From Brachionus koreanus (taxonomy: Eukaryota > Rotifera > Eurotatoria > Ploima > Brachionidae), in NCBI GenBank assembly GCA_016987375.1, contig PJRA01000244.1:230745-249525 (forward strand): a stretch of DNA of 18,781 nt. The letters run 5' to 3'. The notes beneath the pieces are model-generated. The model was not told the DNA's origin and ran no database searches. It saw only the letters and a program-made list of their open reading frames with translations. A program made the position numbers and the translations under genes. Each line of letters starts with the position of its first letter. Position 1 is the stretch's first letter. Below, one piece after another: positions 9,690-18,781 of this stretch.

Positions 9690-10352
9690 CTAAAAGTTAA
9701 ATTTCATTATTAATCGATCAAAATTTATTTTTAAATAAAAATTTTTTAGATTTTTAAATAACATGATAATTTTCAGAATTTTAGATAAAAGTCAATATGC
9801 AAAAAATATGACGATAAACTTGAATGGTTTTCTTTTGAAGATTATGTCAAACAATTAAATGCTTTGCCTTATGTAAGGTTCTACAAAACTCAATGTCAGT
9901 TAGGCAAATGTTCGTGTCTGCATTGGTACAAAAACTACATATGCATACACGTAATTGCATGGATTTGTCCACCGACATTCAACGGCTCTTGTAAATCTAA
10001 GACCATAAAGCAAAAATATAGATGATAGTAATGAAAACATTCAAGTTGATGATTTTCAAGCTTTAAAGCTTACAACAAATATATTTAGTAGATTTGAGGC
10101 TAATAACAATAAAATTTAATATTCGTTCAACCTATTTCATCAATAATAATCACAAGCATAATTTCAAACGAACCTTCAAAAAGAGGACTCCCACAAAACA
10201 AAAATACTAAATTGTGAATTTCTTTGCTAATATTTTTAGTCTTTTTTTTATAGTATTTTATCTACTACTTAATTTATTAAATAAGCTACGAAAATAATAA
10301 TTTACCTTTTTTTTTTAGATTAACAATGAAAAATAATGATTAATAAGCTTAC
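9690..10352 (-). other. Intron of the polycystin-like gene holding a transposon fragment
   Basis: The donor is TG/GTAAGC at 10353/10352 and the acceptor TTTTAG ends at 9690. Splicing rebuilds a Trp codon (TG+G) and joins the PLAT halves (CEKW with FALDKNDG). At 663 nt it is much longer than the other introns here, and the excess is largely explained by a MULE fragment on the opposite strand. Confidence 0.88.
9789..10119 (+). pseudogene. SWIM zinc-finger fragment of a MULE-type transposase inside the host intron
   Basis: An open plus-strand stretch from 9789 to a stop at 10023-10025 encodes YDDKLEWFSFEDYVKQLNAL and then a SWIM zinc finger, CSCLHWYKNYICIHVIAW, with the C-x-C...C-x-H ligands at codons 9909, 9915, 9942 and 9948. 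A second frame (10021-10119) continues with an acidic stretch starting DDSNENIQVDDFQAL. SWIM fingers sit near the C-terminus of MULE transposases, so this is most likely a fragment of such an element; a host SWIM gene remnant is the alternative. It lacks the catalytic core and lies antisense to the polycystin gene. It has diverged from the other SWIM tail at 6740-6881, so the two are probably separate insertions. Confidence 0.75.
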
Positions 10353-12905
10353 CATTTTTCACATAAGAAAATAAAATTTTCATTAGTCTGTAGATCAGTA
10401 ACAATAATATGCTTTAAATACCATGAAGATTCTTGGCGATTTATAGCCGAATTGTCATGAAAAACTCGACAAAGAAACAAGCTTCCAAGAGGCTTGTCGA
10501 CACTCATTATGAAAGTGTCTGTGGAACTTCTTTGAAACAAATGTTTATTGTCTTTTTCTTCTGCAGATTTCAATTCTCTTTCAAATGACTGTGAATTCAT
10601 GCCATACAAATTGATTTTGACATTAGATTTTGTACCAGCATCGTTTCTCGAACCAGTAAAAACATTTATTTCATAGAAATAATTGCAATCAATAATATTA
10701 TCCTTCATAATATACACTTTCTTTTTTGTTTTATCTTTTCTATCCAAATAAAAGCAAACTATTGACATTATTAAATAGATCGAACAAACAACAATGACTG
10801 TGATGTAAATAGTTGGATTTTGTACAAAAGAAGAATTTGCAAAAACATCTTCAAAATCTATTTCAGCTGGTAAGACTATGAAGCTTCCAGCAAAATCAGT
10901 CAAATGTGTTGACCGACAATTTGTCTCATATATATCACTTTCTTGATCTAGCAATTCTAAACCATCTGAAATCCAATCACCCGAATTGGTATCAAAATAA
11001 AAACATTCACTTGAATATACTCGATAAAGAAAATCATTTTTTAGAGTTAAATTTTCAAAAGTTGAATTTAAATAATTGCTTCTATTCAAACAATAGACTC
11101 CATCTAATTCACTTAAACCAAAATAAATATTTTTTACTTCTTTTTGTGATTGAAATTTTTGTATTCTATTTGAATTAATTGAAATTTGAAAATAATCCTT
11201 TCCAAAATTTAAATCTGTTTCACATAAGATTTTAATATCATCATAAGTTAAACTAGCAAAATTTGGTTTGGTGCCATATCCGATTAAAAGCAAGTATGAA
11301 GATTGATTTAGTGATTTAATTTGTAAATTAATTGTTGAATTTGAATCACCTAAATTCACATTTATAATTGCATTTGATTTTTCTTTGATAGATTGCGAAT
11401 AAAAATGTTTAAAATCAGTTTCATTTGTGTCTAAATCTCGATTTATTTTTATTCTAAAATCAGAGTTATTTATTTTAATCTCTTGGCTATCTTGATCAAA
11501 AAGACTCAAACTAACCATTTTAGAGTTATTTAGATAGTGATTTTTGTTGTTGATTATCTTTGGTATTGAAAGACTTCTTACCATTAAAAAACTATTTGTA
11601 AAATTTAGCTGTGGTAGAGTAAATCCTCCAGCATTAAGGCTTAAATTTTTGTTTGCCACTTGTTTTTTGGACATGCGTCCAATTTTTACCTGAACACTTT
11701 TGGATTTAATTTCAGTTTCATGATTCATACTCAAATGCAGAGAAGATATGTTGACCATATTGTCTAATACAATCGAAGTTGATTGATATATGTCCAATAT
11801 TTTGTCCGATTTTAAATTGTCAACACTCAATAAAACATTGGCTGCTGAATCAACTATTTTATCGGCTGCTTGTTTAAGAAACTCGAACCCATTGCTAGAA
11901 GCAAGTTCATTCAATTTTCTAGATAGCTCCAAAGTTTTATTCATCGCTATAATTGCCGAATGTTCGGTTGTTTCAAGCAAATTTTCAGTTAAAGTTGACA
12001 CAACTGAAGATATCAATTTAATGCTGCTTAAATCTTCTGCTTTGAAATCACTAGTTAGTTGAAAAAATTTATCTTTAATTATATAATTATTTGCTGAATT
12101 ATCTATTTGTTCTTTTAACAATATTGTCATTGCAATTATGTCTCTGCATGCCTGTTGTAGTTCGTCATTTTTAATTTTTTCTAAAAATTCAGAATTTTCA
12201 GGATCATTAACAAGCTTATTGGTAAAATATTCTAGTATTTCATGTTTAACCTCGACGATCACAGGTTTTTCTATTTGATAGATGGCTATAGCATCAGAGT
12301 CATCAATTATTTGTACAAAAATGAACATTTTGTAATCATTGCTTTTTAGACCTTGTGGTAATTGAGTCACCAAGTGTCCATTTTGGTTGTAACCCAATGC
12401 TATAGGACTAGATCCATCAGAATAATTGGCAAAATACTCATAGCGAGCTACAAATCCATCATTGTCAAGCCAATTTTTGCATTCAATTCGAAAATATGTA
12501 AGCAAAGCGAATCCATTGTATTTGTTGAGTTCACAAGAGCCATTATAGGGTTTTTCGTTAATTTTCAAATTTAGATAAGTAAATCCCAAAGCAGATGAAT
12601 TTTTAAAGACAGTTTCAATGTCTACTTCTACTCTCCAAAAAATAGCGTCTTTGATCAAATCAAAAATTCTACTTCGAATTGTGAACTCTTGGTCGTTTTC
12701 ACCATAGGTACATGAATCCATGAGAGATCGATTGACCAAATTCCATTCAGTTAGCTCATCAAATCGATAAAATAGTTTATGGGTGAAAAAAGTTTCTTGG
12801 GCATTGTCACAGCCATCTATGCAGCTACTAAGCAAAGTCAACTGAAAAGCAGAATTTATTTTGGTATACTCTCCATAAGTCTTGCAAAATTCTTTCAAGC
12901 GACAA
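10353..12905 (-). CDS. Polycystin-1-like protein, middle exon: end of REJ, GAIN/GPS, first membrane segment, PLAT
   Basis: The exon begins at 12905 after an ATTTTAG acceptor and continues the REJ domain (CRLKEFCKTYGEYTKINSAF with CIDGC, then SSALGFTYLNL and NGSCELNKYNGFALLTYFRI). A helical Asn-rich GAIN-like region follows. The GPS autoproteolysis site lies at about 10883-11011: it starts SSECFYFD, has DWISDGLELL in the middle and ends CRSTHLTDFAGSF, with cleavage expected between HL and T. A Cys is missing compared with the adhesion-GPCR GPS (C.CNHLT), but polycystin relatives also vary here. The first membrane segment (IYITVIVVCSIYLIMSIVC) is at about 10748-10813. The PLAT/LH2 lipid- and protein-binding domain (YEINVFTGSRNDAGTKSNV, then KPLGSLFLCRVFHDNS, then HIIVTD) occupies 10723-10353. 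The REJ and GPS regions should face outward and PLAT the cytosol. Confidence 0.92.
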
Positions 12906-13143
12906 CTAAAATTATTTTAAAATTTTTTTAAAATATTTATAAATAAAATATGAGACTACCAGAAATTATTTAGCAATATTTTAAAATAATAATTTATTGA
13001 AAATAACTTAGTAATTAAGCTTCTTTAGAAACAAAATCAATCTGTTTATTTAATTTTGTTAACTTATTTGAAAAATTTAAATTTTTTTTTTAATAAATGC
13101 TAATATCTTTCTGTTTTTATTAATTTATTAAAAAAATTTTTAC
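12906..13143 (-). other. Intron of the polycystin-like gene
   Basis: A 238-nt AT-rich intron with donor AC/GTAAAA and acceptor ATTTTAG. Joining its borders gives a Thr codon (AC+T) inside the REJ domain (PVATLT then CRLKEF) and keeps the frame open. Confidence 0.85.
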
Positions 13144-13969
13144 GTTAAAGTTGCAACTGGAATTTCTATGACTTCTAATTTTTCCACTCTAATAAACTGA
13201 TGATAAACTTTACCTTGATGAGCTGTAGTCACCACAAATAAATAGGTCTCTTTTTCATTCATTTGAAGTGTATTGTTTTTTACAGTCAAAATTTTTCCAC
13301 TTGAATCAAAATAAAAATCATCTGCTGAAACAAAACAATTATTTTTTGTCGGTAAGCTTTTTTCTCTTGACCAAAATGCCTTTAAGTCATCATCACTGGT
13401 TAGATTTATTTGACTAAGTCTATCAGGTATAAAAGTCTTATTGACTAGTGTGCAAAAAAACTGATATTCAAGGTTTTCCGTCTTTTCCAAAAAATCCACA
13501 TCATATGCATATTTTAAGGGGTTTAATTCCAATATTTGTTTTTGACCCATTCTAATAAAATCCAACCCATTTTCCAAACAAAAAAGAGCAATGCCACCTG
13601 GAATTACTTCAATAAAGAGTTCAACTAGATGTGTTATTTCATTTTCCAAATCAGTTAAGTAACCAGTGTCAATTTTCACATATATCCAATGGACGAGTTT
13701 GTATTTTCCATACGGAAGTGTGTTGCTTGGAATTACCAATTGACTGAAATTTACCGTTGGGTTATTTCTCAACAATATTGGCTCAGAAGAAAAATTAGCG
13801 TCTGATAATTGTGGATAAATGCTCCATGATTTATTTATTGTGAGTTTTTGAACAAAATTTAAAAATAAACTAACTTTAAGCTTAATTATTTCATATCGAA
13901 ATATTTTTTTTGGATTAAGAATATCAACTGGCAATCCAGTAGTGTCTAATACAGATGGAAATTCAGGCT
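13144..13969 (-). CDS. Polycystin-1-like protein, exon with the N-terminal half of the REJ domain
   Basis: Read from 13969 to 13144. REJ (receptor for egg jelly) domain hallmarks are LVIPSNTLPYGKYKLVHWI, FIEVIPGGIALF and LNPLKYAYDVDFLEKTENL, matching the known pattern of PYG.Y.f and P.aYD.D.....L.Y.W.C. The exon ends in VIEIPVATLT and joins the next exon in phase 2. The acceptor is TATTTTAG at 13970, and the preceding 51-nt intron brings in the first base of a Lys codon (A+AG). REJ domains occur only in polycystin-1-type and sperm REJ proteins, which fixes the family. Confidence 0.88.
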
Positions 13970-14020
13970 CTAAAATATTAACAAAATAAATATCTAAAAA
14001 TTAAATGCAAATAAAATTAC

Positions 14021-14138
14021 TAAAAACACAGTTTGACTGAAGATCGGACAGAAAATAAGTTTCATGACTTGAATTACATGTTGAATTTTCATTAATATAA
14101 GCTTTTAGTTTGAATAAAAAAATTAGTTTTTTTTTCAT
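14021..14138 (-). CDS. Polycystin-1-like protein, first recognisable exon (start uncertain)
   Basis: This segment encodes YINENSTCNSSHETYFLSDL and ends in QSNCVF, then a donor A/GTAATT at 14021/14020. The 51-nt intron (13970-14020) joins it in frame to KPEFPSVLDTTG. An ATG at 14138-14136 would give a protein of about 1,979 residues, but the codons after it (MKKKLIFLFK) do not form a convincing signal peptide. The frame is open further, up to a stop at 14226-14228, with FTYEFPPKLKNASKF encoded between. The true exon may therefore start at an acceptor (GGTAG/CACAAA) at 14225, with more exons to the right. Polycystin-1 relatives usually have lectin, PKD or other domains before REJ. None are seen here. 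Confidence 0.5.
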
Positions 14139-14225
14139 TTTAATAATTTTTTTAATTTTATAAATTTTTTCTAAGAACTTTGAAGCATTTTTCAGCTTAG
14201 GTGGAAATTCATAAGTAAATTTGTG

Positions 14226-15355
14226 CTACCCTAATTCATCAATTGATGATAATGAGGTGAAAATTACTAAAATTAAAATTTTTAATCTTCTATTAAATTA
14301 ATTATTTAGTACAAATGCTAAAAAAAATTATTGTTTTTTTTTTCACCATTTTGCTCAATTCTAAATAAAAAATAATTTATTGATTTATAAAAATTTTATT
14401 TGAAAAAGCTAATAAATATTATTTTAATATAATTGAGCCGCTTATAAATAATGAGAATTTAGAAAGAGAAAAGGTTATGGGTAAAAAATGGCATTAATAA
14501 ATAATGTGTATCCAAAATTGAACCGTATCATCAAGAGCATGTTTAATCAATGAAAAAACTTGGATTTTTTTTACTTTAATTTAAATTTTCAGTATTTTAA
14601 ATATTTTGATTAGTAAAATTTACCAGTATAATATATATATATGATCTATATTTAGTTAAAAATGAAAGTTAATTATTTAAATTTTTATTTAATAATTTAT
14701 CAACCGAATTTTCGGTCTCACCCCCTTAGCAAAAGGGGTTAATGAGGTTACGGTTAACTCAGAATGGACTTAATAAAAAATATTTTAGTTTAATTTTTGT
14801 TTTGTATTGATAGCTTTCCATATCATGCTTATCTAAGCTATTTGGTATCTAAGTTTCTTGTGAAAATTTAATTTAGTGCATTAACCCATTTAGGCAAATA
14901 GGTAATTTGATAATTTTTGGGACCTTTTACAAAAACATAAATTTTGACATTATTGATCAGGTTCTATGAAAAAAGTAATGTTATTTTCCCAATCCTCGAT
15001 ATTTTTTCTACCTACAATGCTGCTATAAAAACAAAATTTTTATTTTTATCTTGCCGTATATTTTAAACAAAAAAAAATTCATTCCATTCACACATTAAAT
15101 AATTGCCCCATCTTACTATAAGTATTTTTTGATTAATATACAGTCGATCATTAATTAATAGTGCCAATGAGTATTTGATTTACATGATGGGTGTAATGAT
15201 TAATTTTTTGGGAATATACTAGTACCGATTAGTATTTTAATAAAAATGATAAAAAAGGATAGAAAAAAAAGAAAAATGTTTAAATTTATAAAATGTACCA
15301 GCATAGAAATGTTCAATTTTGCAAATAAAAATTTTAAATTATACAAAATATTCTA
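14226..15355. other. AT-rich spacer upstream of the polycystin-like gene
   Basis: Mostly A/T runs with a short (AT)n stretch at about 14630-14641. The only notable feature is the GC-richer hairpin cluster at 14702-14760. No minus-strand exon with polycystin-like domains was found, and no promoter could be called with confidence. Confidence 0.4.
14702..14760. repeat. GC-rich nested inverted repeats in AT-rich spacer
   Basis: Outer arms AACCG (14702-14706) and CGGTT (14751-14755) enclose two perfect stems: ACCGAA-TT-TTCGGT at 14703-14716 and CCCCTT-AGCAA-AAGGGG at 14722-14738. Further CTCA/TGAG arms flank the second stem. It may be a piece of a short non-autonomous element or a structured RNA. 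The pairing is visible in the sequence; any function is unknown. Confidence 0.45.
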
Positions 15356-15600
15356 ATGGCATCAATTATTCGAGAGTATGTCTTGGATGATGAAGTGGAT
15401 TTTCCAGCTCAACCAAGAGCAAAACGAAACCGCTAGTGGATAATGGAAGAAAAGTAATCAATCAAAAGAGCATCATTGGCAAAGAAACGAAGAAAGAGCG
15501 TCGGGCTACTATTATAAAATAATAGTCAAAATGGAATAAGAAATTATAATAGATGAAATAAAGCTAAATTGAGAGATGCTCAGTGTCCAGCTGGAGTTTA
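15356..15600 (+). pseudogene. Short coding-like remnant, unidentified
   Basis: An ATG at 15356 opens 26 codons (starting MASIIREYVLDDEVDFPAQP) to a TAG at 15434-15436. Protein-like pieces continue in shifting frames, such as KSIIGKETKKERRATIIK at about 15462-15521 and CPAGVYFLF near 15590. The patch is GC-richer and more codon-like than its surroundings but is broken by several stops. I do not recognise it. It could be a transposon remnant or chance. Confidence 0.25.
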
Positions 15601-16119
15601 CTTTTTGTTCAACAGCAACAGTGACTAAGTCATTTTTTTCTGATCTAATAATTTAAAAAAATACTGGTAATATTTAAATAGTTTACTCATCATTTTATAT
15701 TAAATACTGATCATAAAATTTATTATACTAATCAATTAATTTTAGGTAATTTTTTTTGCACTGATATTCAAGTAATCCAAATTATTGGTAAGTTATTCTT
15801 AATATTATTTTTTTTTAGATTGTGTGTTAATTATTTAAAATTTACATCAGATAAGTCTTACAAAAATTTATTTTCTTTTCTTCATAGCTATATCAATTGG
15901 CTTTAAAGAAACTTTTGAGTAAAAATTTCATAGTGAAAATTCATAATAAAAGCACATTTCTTAAATTAACATTCAATAAACTTTATTTTTATGCCTGCAA
16001 AATTTTTTTCATACAGAATTATAAACTAACAGATGAATCATACAAACAGAACAGAACAAACAAATTCAAAAAAATTGAACAAACAAATTCAAAAAAATCG
16101 AATTGAATTATCATAAATT
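15601..16119 (+). other. AT-rich region and probable 5' UTR of the right-hand LINE
   Basis: No gene is recognised. A 69-codon frame at 15897-16106 is Lys/Asn/Phe-rich and ends in the tandem repeat just before ORF1, so it is more likely leader sequence. The 5' end of the LINE could not be fixed. Confidence 0.35.
16055..16100 (+). repeat. Tandem duplication of a 23-bp unit before LINE ORF1
   Basis: Two adjacent copies of AACAAACAAATTCAAAAAAA plus TTG (first) or TCG (second) lie at 16055-16077 and 16078-16100, 20 nt upstream of the ORF1 ATG. They differ at one base, so the duplication is recent or maintained. It is probably part of the LINE leader. Confidence 0.8.
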
Positions 16120-17171
16120 ATGGAGGAAAACTTTATTGACACTGGGTCAACCTTACAAAGGACTCCCCAAAATACCAGACAACAGACTGTATGTATGATA
16201 TCCGAGACGTCAAAAAGACCAAAAAGATCAAATCTTAGTACTGATCAGAGCCCCGTCGAGCCTCGTTGCGTCGATATGACCGAGTTTGCAATTTGGAAGA
16301 ATCGAGTGATAGTTTTAGAGGATCTCAAATGGATTGTCAAATCAAAAGATATAGTTATAGAAGAACTCTCAAAAAAAATTGAAAACCAAGGTCAGATAAT
16401 TGAAAAACTGACAAAAAGAGTGCAGCAACTGGAAAGTACAGATAACGAAAAATTCAATGAAAGAACCGTACAGATAGAAGCGAAGTTTAATGAACGAATT
16501 GCTGTAGTAGAATCAAAAATGGGTGTTCAAACATCGGGACTAGAAGAAAATGATGAAAGCAATGTTGAAATGGCTTCGTTACAGCGAAGTCCCAAAACTG
16601 GTTCGGCCTTACGTTGGTCATCTATTGTTGCTCAGCTACCTGGCGGTGGTGAAGGAAGAGAAAAATTAAGACAATCTCAGCCTCTACAGTCTCAGCAGAT
16701 AGATATGACGAATTCTGTCCTTGCAGAGAATCAAGCAAGAGAAAGTAAAAAGGAATGTCTAATTGTGTTTGGTTTAAAGCAAGAGTCAAACATAGATGTT
16801 GTTGAACAAGTCAGAAATCTTTTCCAAGTTATAGGTGTGAACACAAATAACATCGAGCATGTGAGGAGATTCAGACAAACGAACTCAAAAAGTGTTCCTC
16901 CGATTTTTATCCGTCTCAAAAAGGGCGTTGATAGAAATGGTGTCTTGGCGGAAGCCAAAAAGTTGAGAAAAACTGAAGGTCATGCTGAAGTGTATATTGT
17001 CCTGACCGAACAGAGTGCGAAAGAAGGTTAGAGAAGCAACTGAGAGATAGAAGGGAAGTGCTCAACAAGGAGGAAGAGAGTAAGAATGAAGGGAGGCATT
17101 ACCGATGGGTCATCCGAGGCAATGAGCTCCGAAGAATTAAACAAACGTCAACAAATACAGCAGATAAGTAG
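16120..17171 (+). pseudogene. LINE ORF1 protein (coiled coil plus RRM-like), frameshifted near its end
   Basis: ORF1 of a non-LTR retrotransposon encodes a nucleic-acid chaperone that coats the element RNA in the cytoplasm. From the ATG at 16120 the frame reads 303 codons to a TAG at 17029-17031. Residues 1-60 are polar and Ser/Thr-rich. Residues 64-135 form a heptad coiled coil (VLEDLKWIVKSKDIVIEELS), which should trimerise the protein. Residues 211-295 resemble the RRM-like fold of LINE ORF1 (KKECLIVFGLKQESN, NNIEHVRRFRQ, PPIFIRLK). No CCHC knuckle is seen. The expected basic C-terminal part (LEKQLRDRREVLNKEEE, then YRWVIRGNELRRIKQ) is present but in the -1 frame, ending at a TAG at 17169-17171. 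One base has therefore probably been lost near 17005-17030. A programmed shift is possible but no classical slippery site is evident. Confidence 0.82.
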
Positions 17172-18781
17172 CAATATAATTGTTAATAAGAATTATAGAA
17201 AAACTGAGAAGAATTTTAAAGTTAAAAATAATTATGTAATCAATGATAATAGAATAGTTAGGGGGAGTGGTGGATCTTTTTATAGCCAGGACAATGAAAT
17301 TTTTGGGTCGCCTTTATTAAATTGTAGTTTAGATAAGAAAAGGATAAGCTTTTGTGAACCTTTTCTCACTTGTATTTATACAAATGCCACCTCACTCAAC
17401 AACAAACTTACGGAGCTTGTTGTACGGTTGGATAAGTTGGATAGGCCACATATTGTATGTGTATCTGAGACTTGGTATTCAGAGTACTCGATACCATGTA
17501 TATCTGGATATACTTTATACCGAAGAGACAGAATAGGGCGTGGAGGTGGAGTTTGTATTTATGTGAGAGATGATCTGTCTTCGATGGAAGTGACCTGTAG
17601 AGTTCTATGTGCAGATGGTGTTGAACAGATATGGTGTGGAGTGAGAAGTGGTGCAGAAAGTTTGTTGGTGGGATGCATGTACAGACCACTTAAAAGTAAT
17701 GGTTTTGTCACTATGTGTGTGAATGATTCATTAAAAGAGGCAAGGAAAATGATAGAGAATAAAATATATGATGCTGTGGTAGTATGTGGAGATTTCAATT
17801 TTCCAGAAATCAGCTGGACATGTGATGGCGGAAATTCCAGTGGAGAAAATGAAATGCGGTTCTTGGAAGGCTTAGATGAATCGTATATGATTCAATGTGT
17901 GGATTTTCCAACATTTATATATGGGAAAAATGGTGATTCAAGTTTACTTGATCTACTGTTAACGAGTGAGCCTGAAAGAGTTCTGGAAGTCAGGTTTTTG
18001 CCACCACTAGGTGAAGCGGAGAAGGCTCATGTGGTGTTAGAGTGGAAATTTGCAATGAAAAATGTGAGCACAATATTTACGGAAAAAAAAAGAAAAAACG
18101 TAAGAAAAGCTGATTTTGACCAAATCAATACTGGTATGAGGTCAGTGGACTGGAAAAAAGAATTTGTTGGATGGAATGTTAGTGAATGTTATGCAATTTT
18201 TTTGAATGAGTATCTGCGACATTATGAGAAACATGTACCGGAGAAAAGAGAGAATTTGCGTAAGAGCGAAAAATTGATGAACTACGAGATTAATAGAGTG
18301 ATAAAACTTAAGCATCGAGCTTGGTACAAGATGAAAGCATGTAATAAAAGTTCATTTGAAAAATGTAAATATTATTATGGAAAAGTTTGTAGAGAGTTAA
18401 GACAGGAATTAAGAAAAGTTAAATCGGATTATCAGAACAGACTGTCTAAAAAAGCAAAAAGTGATCCGAAACTAATTTATGCCTATGTAAGAAGCAAAAT
18501 GGGAGTAAAGGAAGAAATAAGAATGTTAAGAACAAAAGAGGGTGAAGTAACGAGTGACAAAAAACTGATAGCTGAGCTATTAAATGATCAGTTTCATTCA
18601 GTCTTTAATAAAGAAACCAATGATAATATGCCTTATTTTCCTTTAGGTACATCATCTACTTTCGATATTGAGAATGTCATACAGGAGCTAAACGAGGAAC
18701 AGATTGAACGGAGACTAGAGAAATTAAATGGCAACAAATCGATGGGCACAGACCAAGTACATCCACTGATACTGAAAAACT
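17086..18781 (+). CDS. LINE ORF2 protein, partial: endonuclease and start of reverse transcriptase
   Basis: This frame is open to the right edge (565 codons), so the gene is cut by the window. Two starts are possible, ATG at 17086 or at 17122. Either overlaps the end of ORF1. The exonuclease-endonuclease-phosphatase domain nicks target DNA for reverse transcription. Counting from 17086, it shows Asn100 (TNATSLNNKL), Glu128 (CVSETWY), RGGGVCIYV, GCMYRPL, GDFNFPEISW with Asp236 and Asn238, Asp289 (SLLDLLLTSEPERV) and His315. The usual SDH motif reads KAH here, so the Asp before the catalytic His is missing. A Lys-rich linker follows with LYAY/IYAYVRSK-type spacing (PKLIYAYVRSKMG), and the RT domain begins at NGNKSMGTDQVHPLILKN. 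CR1/Jockey-like clades have this layout. No stop codon interrupts it, unlike the other elements in the window. Confidence 0.9.
   Translation, partial: MKGGITDGSSEAMSSEELNKRQQIQQISSNIIVNKNYRKTEKNFKVKNNYVINDNRIVRGSGGSFYSQDNEIFGSPLLNCSLDKKRISFCEPFLTCIYTNATSLNNKLTELVVRLDKLDRPHIVCVSETWYSEYSIPCISGYTLYRRDRIGRGGGVCIYVRDDLSSMEVTCRVLCADGVEQIWCGVRSGAESLLVGCMYRPLKSNGFVTMCVNDSLKEARKMIENKIYDAVVVCGDFNFPEISWTCDGGNSSGENEMRFLEGLDESYMIQCVDFPTFIYGKNGDSSLLDLLLTSEPERVLEVRFLPPLGEAEKAHVVLEWKFAMKNVSTIFTEKKRKNVRKADFDQINTGMRSVDWKKEFVGWNVSECYAIFLNEYLRHYEKHVPEKRENLRKSEKLMNYEINRVIKLKHRAWYKMKACNKSSFEKCKYYYGKVCRELRQELRKVKSDYQNRLSKKAKSDPKLIYAYVRSKMGVKEEIRMLRTKEGEVTSDKKLIAELLNDQFHSVFNKETNDNMPYFPLGTSSTFDIENVIQELNEEQIERRLEKLNGNKSMGTDQVHPLILKN

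Noticed and set aside
6424..10119. A single MULE transposase split into two parts by the last polycystin exon
   Set aside because: Both remnants carry their own SWIM C-x-H segment with different sequence (CIHLVGCC and CIHVIAWI), so they are two separate copies.
15897..16106. 69-codon frame as an ORF0 of the right-hand LINE
   Set aside because: Composition is Lys/Asn/Phe-rich, its end is encoded by the 23-bp tandem repeat, and no known domain is visible.

Overview
The window is strongly AT-rich animal DNA. It uses the standard genetic code, its introns are mostly very short (48, 51 and 65 nt for three that can be read), and it is crowded with decayed transposable elements. The combination of a polycystin-1-like gene, a CR1/Jockey-type LINE, a BED-finger hAT transposase and SWIM-type MULE remnants fits a small AT-rich invertebrate genome. 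A monogonont rotifer is my best guess, but that is an inference from composition and gene style, not a database result.

Layout. 1-735 (minus) is a decayed protein-coding remnant of unknown family that runs off the left edge. 2200-2701 (plus) is the 5'-truncated 3' end of a LINE, with a stop, a frameshift and an AAAT tail. 3665-5757 (plus) is a hAT transposase gene with one 65-nt intron and one premature stop just before the dimerisation domain. It is followed at 6014-6379 by about twelve tandem 30-bp units, each an inverted repeat, which end in a hAT-like terminus at about 6422. That terminus abuts the coding sequence of a MULE transposase remnant (6424-6881). 7247-14138 (minus) is the one clear host gene: a polycystin-1-like protein with REJ domain, GAIN/GPS cleavage site, PLAT domain and 11 membrane segments. 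It is read as four exons whose junctions all keep frame. Its 663-nt intron holds a second SWIM-type MULE fragment in the opposite orientation. 14.2-16.1 kb is mostly AT-rich spacer with a small GC-rich hairpin cluster and a short unidentified coding-like remnant. 16120 to the right edge (plus) is a second LINE: an ORF1 with coiled coil and RRM-like fold, frameshifted near its end, then an ORF2 with an apurinic-type endonuclease, cut off by the window edge at the start of the reverse transcriptase.

How it fits together. The polycystin gene is the functional core and the rest is transposon strata. The hAT element appears to be inserted within an older MULE copy, a MULE fragment sits in a host intron, and a LINE lies antisense just upstream of the polycystin exons. 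The LINE may be inside an upstream intron of that gene or may separate it from any N-terminal exons. No rRNA, tRNA or CRISPR array was recognised.
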